From positions 2,069,077 to 2,133,076 of the forward strand of contig CAJNDS010002634.1 of assembly GCA_905221605.1 (NCBI GenBank): a stretch of 64,000 nucleotides of DNA. Reading direction: 5' to 3'. This DNA comes from Symbiodinium natans (Eukaryota > Sar > Dinophyceae > Suessiales > Symbiodiniaceae). The notes under the pieces were generated by a model. That model did not search any database. It saw nothing but the letters and a program-made list of their open reading frames with translations, and was not told the DNA's origin. This document shows, piece after piece, positions 39,680 through 49,760 of this stretch (the stretch's first letter is position 1; each line of letters opens with the position of its first letter). The position numbers and the translations under genes were made by a program.

Positions 39680-41480
39680 CCGGGCCGCAGCAGAAGTTGC
39701 AACATGCATGCTTGAAAAGCAGCTGTACACTGCCTGTTATGTCCCTTTGAAGCGACAGGACACAGACAAGCCCAGCACGGTTGGCCTTTAGATGGCATGG
39801 AAAGAGCTAGACATCGAGCGCCCAGCCGCACAGCTGCACAGTGATGATCCTGCCACTCCTGCGCGTGTATGCGCTTCCAGTGTGTTTTTACGGCACGATA
39901 GTCAGCAATCCATTGGTTACACAGAGCACACCTTTGCATTAGGCGCCTGCGGAAGGAGCGTACTGTGCAGATGATGGTCCAGGCATCTGCGAAGGAAGAT
40001 GATGATAGCAGGGCTCTGACATCTTGGTCCTGAAAAAGGGACCCATTGACCAAACTACAAGTTGCATCTGTCCTGACAGCCTGGCGGTCTGTGCTCTGAA
40101 GCTGAAAACGGGCCTCAGCCATTTCTCGGAGGCCTGGGCAGGCATGCTCGGCCACGTGTTGCTTGAACGGTCCCCAATGCGAAAACGACTTGCTGCAGAA
40201 CCGGCATTGCGGCAGGCCTGCAACAGCGCAGGAGTGCGCATCAAGAGCAGCGCGGCCTGGCACGGCGTCTGGGTGCTTTTTGGCACGGTGTATGCGCATA
40301 CCTCTGTCATCCAGAAAGTATAGGCCACACACAGGACACGCAACGCGAGTTAGTGCGGGTTCTGTTACCGGTATTACAGCTTGGGGAGAGCCATTGTTAC
40401 ACGTTAAGCCCTGGTAGTGGTCTGCTACAAGGTGCAGATGAGTCTCAACCCAGGTATCGGGGAAGGTTTTGGCAGTGGGCATGTGAGCCAAAGACCTGTA
40501 GCTGTCAAGAAGATTGTTACATCGTCGACTTAACAGGTAAAGGGGGTCCTTTAGGTCATGCTTCTGCAGCAGCGCCTCCGTGGAGACGCCAGTGAGGTGC
40601 ACGGGACACCTGGTGATGGCTCGGACCTGTCTTACCATGGCCACTCTAAGCTCTTGTACTTCAGTCGGGGTCAAACAGCAGAGGTGCAAGCCAGTGAGAA
40701 AAACGGGCTGCAGGCATGCTCGCCAAAGCTGAACCTGTGACGCCTGGGTAAGGCAATGTTTCCCAGCAAGCAGCTTCCGCATCTGTGAGTATCGCGCTTT
40801 GGCCTGCGCAATGTTATGGCGCAGGGTGAGAGAGCCGAAATTACCATACGTCACTTCCATGCCCAGATACCTAAAAGACGTGCAAAGAGGGATAAGAAAG
40901 GGTTTAAAGCTTCCAAAACCCGGATGCGGTACGCGAAGGTGTGGCTTGTTCTGTATGATGGTGACATACTGCTTGCGTAGGGATCGCGCTTTGGGGCCGT
41001 GCATCAAGAGGAGGCACTTGGATTTGCCTGGGTTGACTTGGAGTCGCATTTCTGCAAGAAGGGCAAGAAAAGCACCCAGCTGAGTGACAGCGTGGTGCAG
41101 GTCTTTCTCAGCAGTCAGCATCCAAGACACATGGTTATCGTCTGCGAATAGCGTTATTCCTGCAGTTGTTGCAGCCGATAAGCATTCGCTTATTCGTCGA
41201 TACAGATAGCAGGAGTAACATATCCAAAGCGTTGGTGCCAACGTGCACCCTTGCCTTATCCCGTTCGTAGTGCGGGTGCTAGCCTGCTCCGAGCCTTGAG
41301 TGAGGTTGTACTCGCAAGAAGCATGGAGGGCTAATATGACACTTACGATGTCCTCTGAGATCCCTGCATCTCGGAGCGCCATGCCGAGCATACTTCGGTC
41401 GGCTAAATCAAAGGCCTTGGATAAATCCAGACTAACTTGTAGTCCACCTACAATGTCATGTTCCCTGTCTGGCCTAACCC
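39680..41480 (-). CDS. LINE reverse transcriptase palm/thumb and three C2H2 zinc fingers
   Basis: Residues count from 41598; homology starts at about residue 40. LDLSKAFD (57-64), RQGCTLAPTLW (115-125) and the catalytic FADD (151-154) are the RT A, B and C motifs. Thumb sequence follows, then C2H2-type fingers at 421-442 (CPVC..H....H), 465-485 (CRFC..H...H) and 557-578 (CALC..H....H), and a further Cys/His cluster near 608-624. C-terminal fingers occur in several LINE clades and bind template RNA or target DNA. The upstream RT part lies in another frame. Confidence 0.85.
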
Positions 41481-43681
41481 CTGAGTTGGAGAACACGGCA
41501 TAAGGCGAAATCCATGGTTTGGTGGGCAATATACACGTACTGGGGGACGTCCGCAGCATACCTATCCACATACGGGAGGATTTTGTGTTTGAGAACACAT
41601 GCCATGGTGCGTGCTTCCACTGGCAAGAGACAGATGGGCCTCAAAGACCCCGGCGTGGTGGGAGGCTTGCCAGGTTTGGGGAGCCAGACCAGGTGACCTG
41701 AGCACCAAGTGTCAGGCAGAATAGGCGGGTGCCCCCCTGGCAGTATTTGCTTGACACTGTCTGTTATCAACGGTGCAACAATATTGCCCGCAGCCTGCCA
41801 CGCAGTCACAGAGGCATGTCCTGGGGGGACTGCCTTGCACGGGGTGAGATGATTTAGGGCACGAAGGTACTCGTCCTTGGTGCAGTGAAAGGCCTCACAA
41901 AGAGTGGAGAGGTCAGGCCGAGCGTCAGCCTGAGCAAAAGTGGCTTGGCTGTAGGCTTGAAGTTGTGCGAGTTGGGCCTTTGGGCTTATGAGATGCCCCT
42001 CTGTGTTGCGCAACTGAATGCGCTGGCGCGGTTGCTTGCGCGCTAGTTGCTTGACAACGCGAAAGAGCCCATGATGGTCACCCTTGTGCTGGGTCTGCGC
42101 CTGCTGGATATAGTGCTCGTAGCGTTGCTTGCGAGCTTGACGACTAGCCTTGCGGGAGGCCCGAACAAGTCGCTGTAGTTTGGCCGCGTTGAGCCATTCC
42201 TTAAGGACAGCATGCCCGCGCCGAATGGTGCGTGCTCGGAGCGCTTGTCTCGCCTGCCAAACAGTGTGTATGGCAGCTTTGACGTCCGGGTGGGACTCAG
42301 TAGGACGGGGTCTGACGCGAACCGGGGGAGGAAAGAACTTGAGGCTGGCTTGGTATATCAGAGTATCAAGCTGCTTTCTATCTGTGCCCGGAGACTGCTG
42401 GATACTCTGCGCGATGTAAGCTCTGTATTCCTGCATGATGGGTTGTTTCTGCTTGATGGCTGCGCGCATGTCGTGCTCATCACATTTGGGCGGGGGCAGG
42501 CTGTGAGCTGGAGCACGTGAGAAGGCAGGAAGGTAGAAAATCGAGGCTAGAACCGGCAAGTGACGTCCACCACCTCTCCAGGAGGCGACCTTGAAGGCCC
42601 GGAGGGGCGAGGCATGTTTGGCTGGGCCAGCTGCGTTAGAACTACGGGTGATGATGTAGTCTATCTGCGAGGCAGCATTTGGTGCTTTGAACGTGTACGG
42701 CGAGCCTGAGTAGGTATTTAGCGCGCACAATGAGAACTCTTGCAGGATCCGCATAAAGAGGGTACTGTCAGTCTCTGAACGTTTCTTCGTGGTGGGCACG
42801 GCTGTGCCGGTACAAGCTGTATTAGGCTCAAGGGTGGTATTGAAATCACCCATGAGAACCAACATATTGCGCTGAGGCACCGCCGCAACAGCACGCCGAA
42901 GTTCATCCCAGAAGAGGCGGCGTTGTTTCAGAGTTTCTTGGACATTCTGAGGTCGCCACACAGTTTGGTATCCGTGCAAGATGTCTATGACCGAGTTTCT
43001 GACAGGGACGCGCGCATGGTGGAGACGACCCGGCACCAGAGTGCGATATTGGATTTCGGCATCCTTGCACAGATGACTGTTGACCAGAAGGAGGAGGCCT
43101 GAGTTGCGGTCTGAGGCCGGCTCAGAAACAGCACGGTAGCCACTGATGGAAAACTCGGTTTCACCACCCGCCGGCCAATGCGTCTCTTGGACACTAACGA
43201 CGTCTGGCTTAAGGTGCTGTGGCTGCTCTGACAACCACAGTTTGAGTTCATCAAAGACTTGGGTCTGGCAGCCGCCGGCATTCCACGTCATCAAGCGCAG
43301 GCGGCGACTGTTTCCTGACTTGGGTTGCTGTGGGCCGTGATCGGCACGCCGCTCAGGGCTCAAGGCAGAGCAAGGACGACCGAGGAGGGTCTGGGTAGTG
43401 TGCAAGATACCTATGTACTCGGTAATACCCTTGAGGGCAGCGCGACGAAGGGCACGCTTGAACGCCCGCTTCTGTATCCAGCCTGGGAAAGGTACAGCTG
43501 ACGTGGTCTGAGGCGCATGGACAGCAGCTGTGGGATGGATCTGCGCCAGCAAGGCTAAGCCCCCTAGAGCAAGTGAGCAGATATGAGGCCGCGGCTGTGT
43601 TTGTGCTGGGGAAGACATGGGCCTGAAAGACGCGGACAGATCGTCCGGAAACACGTTAAGCGCATGGTCACAAAGCTTCAC
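41474..43681 (-). CDS. LINE ORF2 N-terminal part: APE-type endonuclease and RT fingers
   Basis: 735 codons. Residues 128-346 form an APE/EEP endonuclease: LMTWNAGG (N134), VQETHWP (E166), MGDFNTT (D279, N281) and SQIDYII (D341). These catalytic residues of target-primed reverse transcription all look intact. A basic helical linker follows, then the RT N terminus (HLVWLPKPGKPPTTPGSLRP and ICLLPVEARTMACVLKHKIL). The frame stops just before RT motif A; a +1 shift near 41480 continues into the RT palm. ORF1 lies 41 nt upstream. Confidence 0.85.
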   Translation of the reverse strand: MKLCDHALNVFPDDLSASFRPMSSPAQTQPRPHICSLALGGLALLAQIHPTAAVHAPQTTSAVPFPGWIQKRAFKRALRRAALKGITEYIGILHTTQTLLGRPCSALSPERRADHGPQQPKSGNSRRLRLMTWNAGGCQTQVFDELKLWLSEQPQHLKPDVVSVQETHWPAGGETEFSISGYRAVSEPASDRNSGLLLLVNSHLCKDAEIQYRTLVPGRLHHARVPVRNSVIDILHGYQTVWRPQNVQETLKQRRLFWDELRRAVAAVPQRNMLVLMGDFNTTLEPNTACTGTAVPTTKKRSETDSTLFMRILQEFSLCALNTYSGSPYTFKAPNAASQIDYIITRSSNAAGPAKHASPLRAFKVASWRGGGRHLPVLASIFYLPAFSRAPAHSLPPPKCDEHDMRAAIKQKQPIMQEYRAYIAQSIQQSPGTDRKQLDTLIYQASLKFFPPPVRVRPRPTESHPDVKAAIHTVWQARQALRARTIRRGHAVLKEWLNAAKLQRLVRASRKASRQARKQRYEHYIQQAQTQHKGDHHGLFRVVKQLARKQPRQRIQLRNTEGHLISPKAQLAQLQAYSQATFAQADARPDLSTLCEAFHCTKDEYLRALNHLTPCKAVPPGHASVTAWQAAGNIVAPLITDSVKQILPGGHPPILPDTWCSGHLVWLPKPGKPPTTPGSLRPICLLPVEARTMACVLKHKILPYVDRYAADVPQYVYIAHQTMDFALCRVLQLRG

Positions 43682-43722
43682 TCCTTGTTGTGGAGAGATG
43701 CAAATCGTTGCATGGTGAGTTC

Positions 43723-45693
43723 CTAGGTCCCCTGTGGGAGACCTAACCCTCGTGTCTGGGGAAGGGGTATCGTGTGAGGATTTATAAGCGTGGGAATCAT
43801 CCCCCCCCCCCCGGAGTTGGGACCGGGGCAGCTACAGATCGCTCGGGGTCGGACAGTCGGCGCGGTGGGCCCGCAGAGACTGTACAAACATGAAAGGGTT
43901 CGGCAAGCAAGCGTCGGATAGACTACGCTGGTTTGAAGCCAAGGGTGGGCTGCAGGGGCAATGACAAGTGAGAAGCCATCTGGCCAAAACAACCTGCAAG
44001 AAAGAGACCCAGCTGTTTTCAGGTTCACATCATCAGGCCGTCTGTCTGGCGCGAGCGTCGCGCGCCTGAGGGCTTGAATACTTTCAGCTCGCAGTGAAGA
44101 AGACAGCTCATCTGCATCAAGCCAGCAGGGGGTCCACTGAGCTTTAAACATAACCTGAAGGCGCCAGCGGCCAACGCAGTTACGGGCAGGGCCTGAGCTC
44201 AGCTTAGATGCGCAAGGCCAGTGGTAGCTAGGCAGTGGCCTGGCTGATTTGTCGGTCCCGACAGGACCGGGGCAGCACGCGTGACCGCATTGCCGCCAGA
44301 GGAAACCCATGTTCAGCACGGTTTGCCCTGGCTGGTAAGGCAGCAGCCAGTTAAGCACGGTCCGAACCCAGCTGTACCGAGGCGTTAAGGATTCGACACA
44401 ACGACGACAACGGCGGCCCCGGCAGGTGAGCCATCGGAACCTGGCCCAAGGGTGGCTACGACATGATTTGCCGGCACAAAGACTAGCAGGAATGTAGCAA
44501 GGGGTCGCAGAACATGCTCGCTGCTCACAGTTTCGCATGTGTAGTATGTACCTCTGCGTCGGCGCTGTTACGTGGTACTGCATACATTTACTGTGAGTGC
44601 ATGAGCGGAGTGCTTCAGTTGCAGCACATACGGTGGCCTCCATGGCCCGCGGAGCTGCTGCGAGCGGTTTGGCAGCCAGTGGCCGACGCTGGGCCCGTGT
44701 CAGTTGCGCTGCATATGCAAGGCTGTACGCGAGCGACGGCCTCATCCCTTCAATGACCTCCACTACGCTGCTGGCGCAGGCAATCGCATCCATATGGCCC
44801 AGTACACTTCGCACACTGCTCAAAAGGGTAACGGTAGCTTTTTCACCTGTGGGTAGCGAAAACGGAACCCGAAAAAGTGTCCCATGTGCAACAGTCATAC
44901 ACACCGCGGTCAAGGTGAATACTTGTGACCTAACATGAGGCAATGCGGCACTCAGGACTGCATGAACGTTACTTGGGCTCTGTTTAAGGGGGTGAGTCCA
45001 CGAGGCACCTGGCTTCGCATGACAGTGTTGCGGGGCCGTCCTGACATGTGGCACGATGTACACAGCGGGGGTGAAAAGGAGGGGTGACCCAAGAACCAAC
45101 AGTCGACTAGGGGAACCCAAGCATGGCAGGTGACTACGAGGAGTACAACCGCAACGCTGCCTTGCTAAGGTGAGCGGCCTAGTGCCTCCTACAGGCGGAA
45201 AACATGTAGGCATCATCCGCGAGGGCCTGCGTTCGACCTCGGCGTCGCCATTGCAGCGCCGGCCCATAGAAGGCAGTAAGCCAACGCAAGTTGGCCAGCC
45301 TTTTGCCTGCCACTGCCTCCCGCAAGGATGCGGCCACATATCCAGCCAGCGCAGCGCCCGTTTTCCATACGTTCCGCAGATGGTCCCCGAGCAGCTGGAA
45401 AACAGCCAAGTCGCACATGAGAGGCAGGTCGGTGGTCTGTGCAACACCACACCATCAGAGCTTGAGTTCGGAAAGCGGCTGTCAGTACACGGCCAGCGCG
45501 ACACCATGGTCCCTTGTTCACGACTCCAGCGCGGGGGCAGCCTGTGCAATGTATCTTCGACCCACACGTTGTGTGCCAGGCGGCGCTGACGTTGTCCGAA
45601 CATGTAGTCCAGCGCGTCAGAAACACAGTCCATGAGGAAGAGCCTTGCGAACCCAAGCCTGGCATCGGCAGTTGCGAAAGCATGATCCACCAT
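43723..45693 (-). CDS. LINE ORF1-like region, Cys-rich, possibly frameshifted
   Basis: A 656-codon open frame just upstream of ORF2. No domain recognised. Residues 370-470 are rich in Cys/His/Arg (SKCMQYH, GRRCRRC, RQCGHACC), as in nucleic-acid-binding ORF1 proteins. The first 80 residues (MVDHAFATADARLGFARLFL) are protein-like, but between about 45420 and 45180 a different minus frame (MCDLAVFQLLGDHLRNVWKT) is clearly better, so at least two frame changes are likely. A 12-nt G run near 43801 lies in the C-terminal part. Confidence 0.45.
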   Translation of the reverse strand: MVDHAFATADARLGFARLFLMDCVSDALDYMFGQRQRRLAHNVWVEDTLHRLPPRWSREQGTMVSRWPCTDSRFPNSSSDGVVLHRPPTCLSCATWLFSSCSGTICGTYGKRALRWLDMWPHPCGRQWQAKGWPTCVGLLPSMGRRCNGDAEVERRPSRMMPTCFPPVGGTRPLTLARQRCGCTPRSHLPCLGSPSRLLVLGSPLLFTPAVYIVPHVRTAPQHCHAKPGASWTHPLKQSPSNVHAVLSAALPHVRSQVFTLTAVCMTVAHGTLFRVPFSLPTGEKATVTLLSSVRSVLGHMDAIACASSVVEVIEGMRPSLAYSLAYAAQLTRAQRRPLAAKPLAAAPRAMEATVCAATEALRSCTHSKCMQYHVTAPTQRYILHMRNCEQRACSATPCYIPASLCAGKSCRSHPWARFRWLTCRGRRCRRCVESLTPRYSWVRTVLNWLLPYQPGQTVLNMGFLWRQCGHACCPGPVGTDKSARPLPSYHWPCASKLSSGPARNCVGRWRLQVMFKAQWTPCWLDADELSSSLRAESIQALRRATLAPDRRPDDVNLKTAGSLSCRLFWPDGFSLVIAPAAHPWLQTSVVYPTLACRTLSCLYSLCGPTAPTVRPRAICSCPGPNSGGGGMIPTLINPHTIPLPQTRGLGLPQGT

Positions 45694-45699
45694 GTTGCG

Positions 45700-46219
45700 A
45701 TCATCCAGCTCAGCATGCTCCAGATTGCGCCCATACTATGTGCCGAAGGTGCAGCGAAAAGGAGGTTACCCTTGCACACGGCAGCAAGGGGTCACCCCCA
45801 TGGCGGCGGACGATCGGAGAAAACCAACCCCAAACAAGCACCCAAAGAAGCAGCACCCCCACGAACCCCGAAGCCAGAACCCAGCCAAGAAAACAGGGGC
45901 CCGAGCGATTCGAGCCGAGACACTTCGCTCCGGTCATTCTCAACATGCTGCAAAGCAAGATGTGGCCTGTACGGAGAAAACTGACACCAGACAGCTTTTT
46001 CAGCCGCCCATACGAAAACATGACTGCGCGAGTGTGAACCAAGAAGCCCAGATGAGCTTGCTGCAAAAGAGATGCCCTACAAGTGAGACTACCTGCCAGT
46101 ACATATGCTGTGCTACGGCCCGCCCCGAGAGCCCACTTTCTTGTAACGAGGTCTTGAATGTTCTTCTGGCCAGTGCCGGTGAGACAGAGAACCCCAAAAA
46201 TTGGGGTGGGTGGGTGAGG
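45700..46219. other. Spacer between LINE and YR element
   Basis: Open frames on both strands but none protein-like. No repeat recognised. Confidence 0.3.
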
Positions 46220-46312
46220 AAACTTGACTTTCTCGCTAGCAAGCACAACTCTAGAGCCAAAATGACGCACGAACATAGTTTATAAAACATACATGAACAA
46301 GTACATGATACG
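46220..46312. repeat. 93-bp terminal direct repeat, copy at the 3' end of element B
   Basis: Identical to 54724-54816. GCTAGCAAGCACAACT at 46235-46250 is complementary to 46324-46339, giving a 16-bp stem around most of the repeat at this end only. Confidence 0.9.
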
Positions 46313-46526
46313 TTCTATAAACTAGTTGTGCTTGCTAGCGGTATAGCCGGAGGCTTCAAAAGGCTGCGAGCTTCGCTCCACGCTTTATTTTTCTCAGGAG
46401 TGCCGGAAATCCTCACCAACGTCCACTCGAGGAAACAGCAACGATGCACAAAACAGGTTGATGGGTGGGACCATGTTACCCCAAATTAAACTACCCAGCA
46501 ACCTCGCACCGGAAAAAACCCCAAAC

Positions 46527-47144
46527 CTAAGTGAGGTTGTTCGGCACTCCCCTGCTCCGCACAGACCATGGAAGGTGAGCCCCTTCGGGGAAGACAGAAA
46601 TTTTTGGACGAGGCAACCAAAGGGCCTCGAGTGACAACCGCACTCTGTCCTTTTCAAGGCAGTCAGGGGGAACCTCATACTCAGCAGGACGAGACAAAGC
46701 ATCAGCCTTGACATTGCGTTCCCCGGAAATGTGTGACACATCCAGCGTTGTTCTATGTACAGCTGCCAGCAAAGAGATCCTTTCCAGGAAAAAACAGAGG
46801 GGCCGAGAGGTGGAGAAAGAGGCATTCACCCCTGCTTCTGCACCTGTGTTGTCTGATGCGGAACGTAGCTGCAAAGGGATTCTGGCGCAAGGTAAAAGAG
46901 AAGATGTTGCCAAAATCAGCGCCCCCTGGGCGAGCGCTTCATAGCAAGCAATATCAAGCTGCATATCCGCTTGCACGGGAATCTCAAGGGCCCTAAAGGC
47001 ACTGTAGGGAAAAGTTTCGCGAAACCAGCCCACCAATGCAGCACACCGAGCCGTGTGCACTTGCATCGGCTCGTGCCTCAAAGGATGCGTTGCCTTGAGG
47101 GCGCATGCTGCAAAATGGGCACACATGCAAAAGCCAGTGTTCAA
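46527..47144 (-). CDS. RNase H domain of element B
   Basis: The RNase H starts in the RT frame (ADASAHGS) and continues here after a +1 shift near 47040 (GWFRETFPYSAFRALEIPVQ). ASDNTGAEAG carries the third acidic residue; HISGERNVKADALSRP is the C-terminal signature. It degrades the RNA strand during cDNA synthesis. Confidence 0.75.
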   Translation of the reverse strand: MNTGFCMCAHFAACALKATHPLRHEPMQVHTARCAALVGWFRETFPYSAFRALEIPVQADMQLDIACYEALAQGALILATSSLLPCARIPLQLRSASDNTGAEAGVNASFSTSRPLCFFLERISLLAAVHRTTLDVSHISGERNVKADALSRPAEYEVPPDCLEKDRVRLSLEALWLPRPKISVFPEGAHLPWSVRSRGVPNNLT

Positions 47145-48711
47145 ACAAGCCTAAAATGCGTACTGATTCGGGGCTCAATTTGCGCTTTGAACTGGATTGA
47201 CTTGACACACGCATCCAAACTCGCCTGTCTGTAATGCGCACTCGATCCAAGTCAGACAATGTTGATAGATCCTGATGACGGACTGACAAAAGTGTGCTGT
47301 GGAGCGGAATTGCTGTACCTGGAGGGACCGACTTGAATTGCAGGGAATCCGTCAAGTGGTGACGAAGCTGTGGCCAAACATCTGGGGCCACCGAGTAGTT
47401 GGTAGCGGCGGGGCTGAAAAGATCATGATAGAAGGTGTACAGAAGTGACTTCATTGTCGGGAAAAGGTGCGCCGCCCAAAGAGCCAGCCCGACAAACCTC
47501 TCCAAATCCTTACGTGAAATTTTTGGATTACGCTGAAGGTCTTGAACCATCCCCAAAAGTTTTAACCGTTTCTCCTCTGCAAGCGACACAACACCGGAGG
47601 TGTAGCAGAAACACCACCCTATCCAATGAACCCGAGAGCTGACTTGAAGTTTCTTCCAACTCAAGGGTACCCCCAGTACCTGGAGGAAGAGGCAGATCAT
47701 CGCCCCTGTTGCTGGCAAGACGGCTTCCGCCTGAGAGAATAGGTAGTCGTCCACAAACAAGTGGCCTGCATGGCTGAACCAAATCAAGATGTGCAACAAC
47801 CGAAGCAGGCAGGAACCTAAGCGCCCCCACCAATGCTGCGCAAAGACCGCCCCGAATGGGGCCACGCGATAGAAGTACAAAGAATCTGCAAAAGCGAAAC
47901 CTAGGAGACCCTGCTCGGACTCCTTGACAACGCATCTTTTGTGAGCACTTTTGACATCAAGAGATATGGCAGCTTGCCGCGAGCGGGTGCCCCGAAGGGG
48001 GAAACAGTGCATCACGTCCCTAACTGATGGCATATGCTGGACTTCTGGAACGTTGCAGCTTGCATTCGTGCCACACACTGAATTATCTAAGACCAACCTT
48101 TCCGAACGATTTGGCGCACGGACCACGGAGAGCTTCCCTATTGCCAGTGTACCCGGCCATTTTGCCTTAGCTGCCTCAATGTCGCCATCAAACTTGAAAC
48201 AGAAGCCCTGATCAAGTTCCTCCTGAAGCAAGGCTTGAGTCACGGACAAATCAACTGAGGCCGAGCGCCAATTCTGCATGTGGATGGAAAGTGATACATC
48301 CTCAAGGTTCTCTTTTTGATTCGGCCAAAAACAATTTGACACTGGGATATCGTTGTTGTACCCCGTGGGGACGCCTTGCAAAAGGGATTTGCAAAGACTC
48401 ACATCCGGATCACCACAAAAACAGGCAAGTGCCTCAAGCGCATGCAGATGCAAGGGTTGATGCTCACGGACCTTCCATGTATTTGCATCTGTCGCCACAC
48501 CTAAGCAGGAGAAGAAGTCTTTGCGCGCATCTTGCACCTCCGACGCGGTGAAAAGGGGTTCGGGATTAGGCCAAGTGGCTTTAGCAAGCAGGCGTTTGGG
48601 GCCCTGCATGTCACAAACTTTCCCCAAAAGGTATGTCCGAAGATTTTTAAGCTTGTCCTGGCACAATGGGGTACTCCAATCCCCACAAGAGTGGCGACCT
48701 GCCCCACCCAC
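46993..48711 (-). CDS. Reverse transcriptase of element B, with conserved N-terminal domain
   Basis: 572 codons. Residues 20-150 form a helical domain with LLQGVPTGYNNDIPVSNC (110-127), also found in element C. RT motifs: RLVLDNSVCGTNASC (205-219), LDVKSAHKR (251-259, catalytic Asp252) and FVDDY (319-323). QGLLGFAF and APFGAVFAQHW follow the DIRS/Ngaro pattern. The first 70 residues overlap the end of the methyltransferase ORF in another frame; similarity to element C shows this frame is right from about residue 10. Confidence 0.85.
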   Translation of the reverse strand: MGGAGRHSCGDWSTPLCQDKLKNLRTYLLGKVCDMQGPKRLLAKATWPNPEPLFTASEVQDARKDFFSCLGVATDANTWKVREHQPLHLHALEALACFCGDPDVSLCKSLLQGVPTGYNNDIPVSNCFWPNQKENLEDVSLSIHMQNWRSASVDLSVTQALLQEELDQGFCFKFDGDIEAAKAKWPGTLAIGKLSVVRAPNRSERLVLDNSVCGTNASCNVPEVQHMPSVRDVMHCFPLRGTRSRQAAISLDVKSAHKRCVVKESEQGLLGFAFADSLYFYRVAPFGAVFAQHWWGRLGSCLLRLLHILIWFSHAGHLFVDDYLFSQAEAVLPATGAMICLFLQVLGVPLSWKKLQVSSRVHWIGWCFCYTSGVVSLAEEKRLKLLGMVQDLQRNPKISRKDLERFVGLALWAAHLFPTMKSLLYTFYHDLFSPAATNYSVAPDVWPQLRHHLTDSLQFKSVPPGTAIPLHSTLLSVRHQDLSTLSDLDRVRITDRRVWMRVSSQSSSKRKLSPESVRILGLFEHWLLHVCPFCSMRPQGNASFEARADASAHGSVCCIGGLVSRNFSLQCL

Positions 48712-49760
48712 GGTCCAACATCCAGGGCCTTGACAGGTACTAAAGCCGACGCGGTGGCAATAGTGTGTTCAATCTGTGCACCTGCAAGAAGCGGCCTGAT
48801 GTGCAACGCGAATTCTTCAGCCAGGCATTGAGGGTACTTAGCCGTCTTACGACTTTTGAACGAGCCATCACTCTCACGTCCCTGCACGGACTCATGTGCA
48901 TTGCGTCCGTGTTGACACGTCTGGCCCATCACGGACAGGGCTTGAAAGCTCGATGCAAACAACCAAGTTTTTGCCCAGTTCTCCCCAAATGCACAGGCCG
49001 GGAGGACAATGAGGGCTGTGGACCCACAGTGCAACCAGCCTTGAACGCACGATTCATCCCAGGACATAGCACCTGAAGGTTGCTCCAAATGGCCATGGCC
49101 CCCGGCCCCATGGACTGCTTGAAGACATTTGCACGCCCTGAAAAGCATCTCGTGACTTGTTTGTATACGAGCCTGAGCTGATGGGGGTAGATTCTCCAGG
49201 CCCCCTAGCTGGGTTGGTGTGCGGATGGCAAAGGGCGGACCTCCAAAGAGTTTCAGGCGGGAGTATTCCGAGCAGCAAGGGGATGCCGCACAATACCCCA
49301 CAACACCTGAGCCACAGATGAACAAGAGCTGCTCGAAAAAGGTATTATCGAGAATGTCCATGCTGCTATCCAACAGGAAATCAACTGCAAGTGTTGGGAA
49401 GCCTAACTCCTGCACCGCTGAAGATAGAGGCTTCTCCGCGCCCGAACAAATGTCCAGGAAGATTCTTGAAGACTGCTGCAGCGCTGATTGAACTATGGCA
49501 GGCGAGGATGGTGGTGGGCGAGGTATTTGGGGCTGCAAGATCAAGCTGTGGTGAGCAAACCCTTTTGGAGAAGGCTTTCCCCAATTAACCCCGGAGCTAG
49601 GAACTGCCTGCTGAGTAGGAGGGCAATGGGCGGGTGTGGGAACCGGTGCTGGGGGCACGGTTCGTGGCTGGGGCCAAGGGAACCCCAAATCCCTAAGTGG
49701 ATCACCTGACACGCCTGGGAGGGTAAAGGCCGTCAGCACCCATCTATCGCCAAATGCCAA
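48501..49760 (-). CDS. Cytosine-C5 methyltransferase-like domain of element B
   Basis: 419 codons; the last 70 are a shadow of RT sequence. FLDICSGAEKPLSSA (101-115) resembles SAM-binding motif I, and a DFLLD follows. AASPCCSEYSRLK (158-170) is in the place of the catalytic PPCxxYS loop, with Pro-Cys-Cys instead of Pro-Pro-Cys. LEQPSGAMSW (225-234) is in the place of the ENV/ENP motif. CAFGENWAKTWLFAS (256-270) recalls the late C..G..W.K.T segment. Retroelement-borne cytosine methyltransferases are known from dinoflagellates and some algae. Whether this one is active is doubtful given the altered loop. Confidence 0.55.
   Translation of the reverse strand: MAFGDRWVLTAFTLPGVSGDPLRDLGFPWPQPRTVPPAPVPTPAHCPPTQQAVPSSGVNWGKPSPKGFAHHSLILQPQIPRPPPSSPAIVQSALQQSSRIFLDICSGAEKPLSSAVQELGFPTLAVDFLLDSSMDILDNTFFEQLLFICGSGVVGYCAASPCCSEYSRLKLFGGPPFAIRTPTQLGGLENLPPSAQARIQTSHEMLFRACKCLQAVHGAGGHGHLEQPSGAMSWDESCVQGWLHCGSTALIVLPACAFGENWAKTWLFASSFQALSVMGQTCQHGRNAHESVQGRESDGSFKSRKTAKYPQCLAEEFALHIRPLLAGAQIEHTIATASALVPVKALDVGPWVGQVATLVGIGVPHCARTSLKIFGHTFWGKFVTCRAPNACLLKPLGLIPNPFSPRRRCKMRAKTSSPA

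Larger units (their letters stand above)
37223..45693 (-). mobile_element. Non-LTR retrotransposon (LINE) with APE endonuclease, RT, zinc fingers and USP-like domain
   Basis: Order on the minus strand: ORF1-like 45693-43723, APE endonuclease plus RT fingers 43681-41474, RT palm and C2H2 fingers to about 39680, a third ORF 39620-38625, and a USP-like domain 38604-37690. The limits are inferred from the first ORF and the GA tail; no target duplication was found. One +1 frame change near 41480 and possibly others show the copy is not intact. Confidence 0.75.

Noticed and set aside
37690-41598. A single 1,302-residue RT-to-USP polyprotein
   Set aside because: Between about 39680 and 38600 this frame is low-complexity and ORF3 is the better reading, so I split it; fusion remains possible.
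45645-46285. Plus-strand ORFs of 130-197 codons left of element B
   Set aside because: Codon pattern and amino-acid mix are not protein-like, and minus frames overlap equally.
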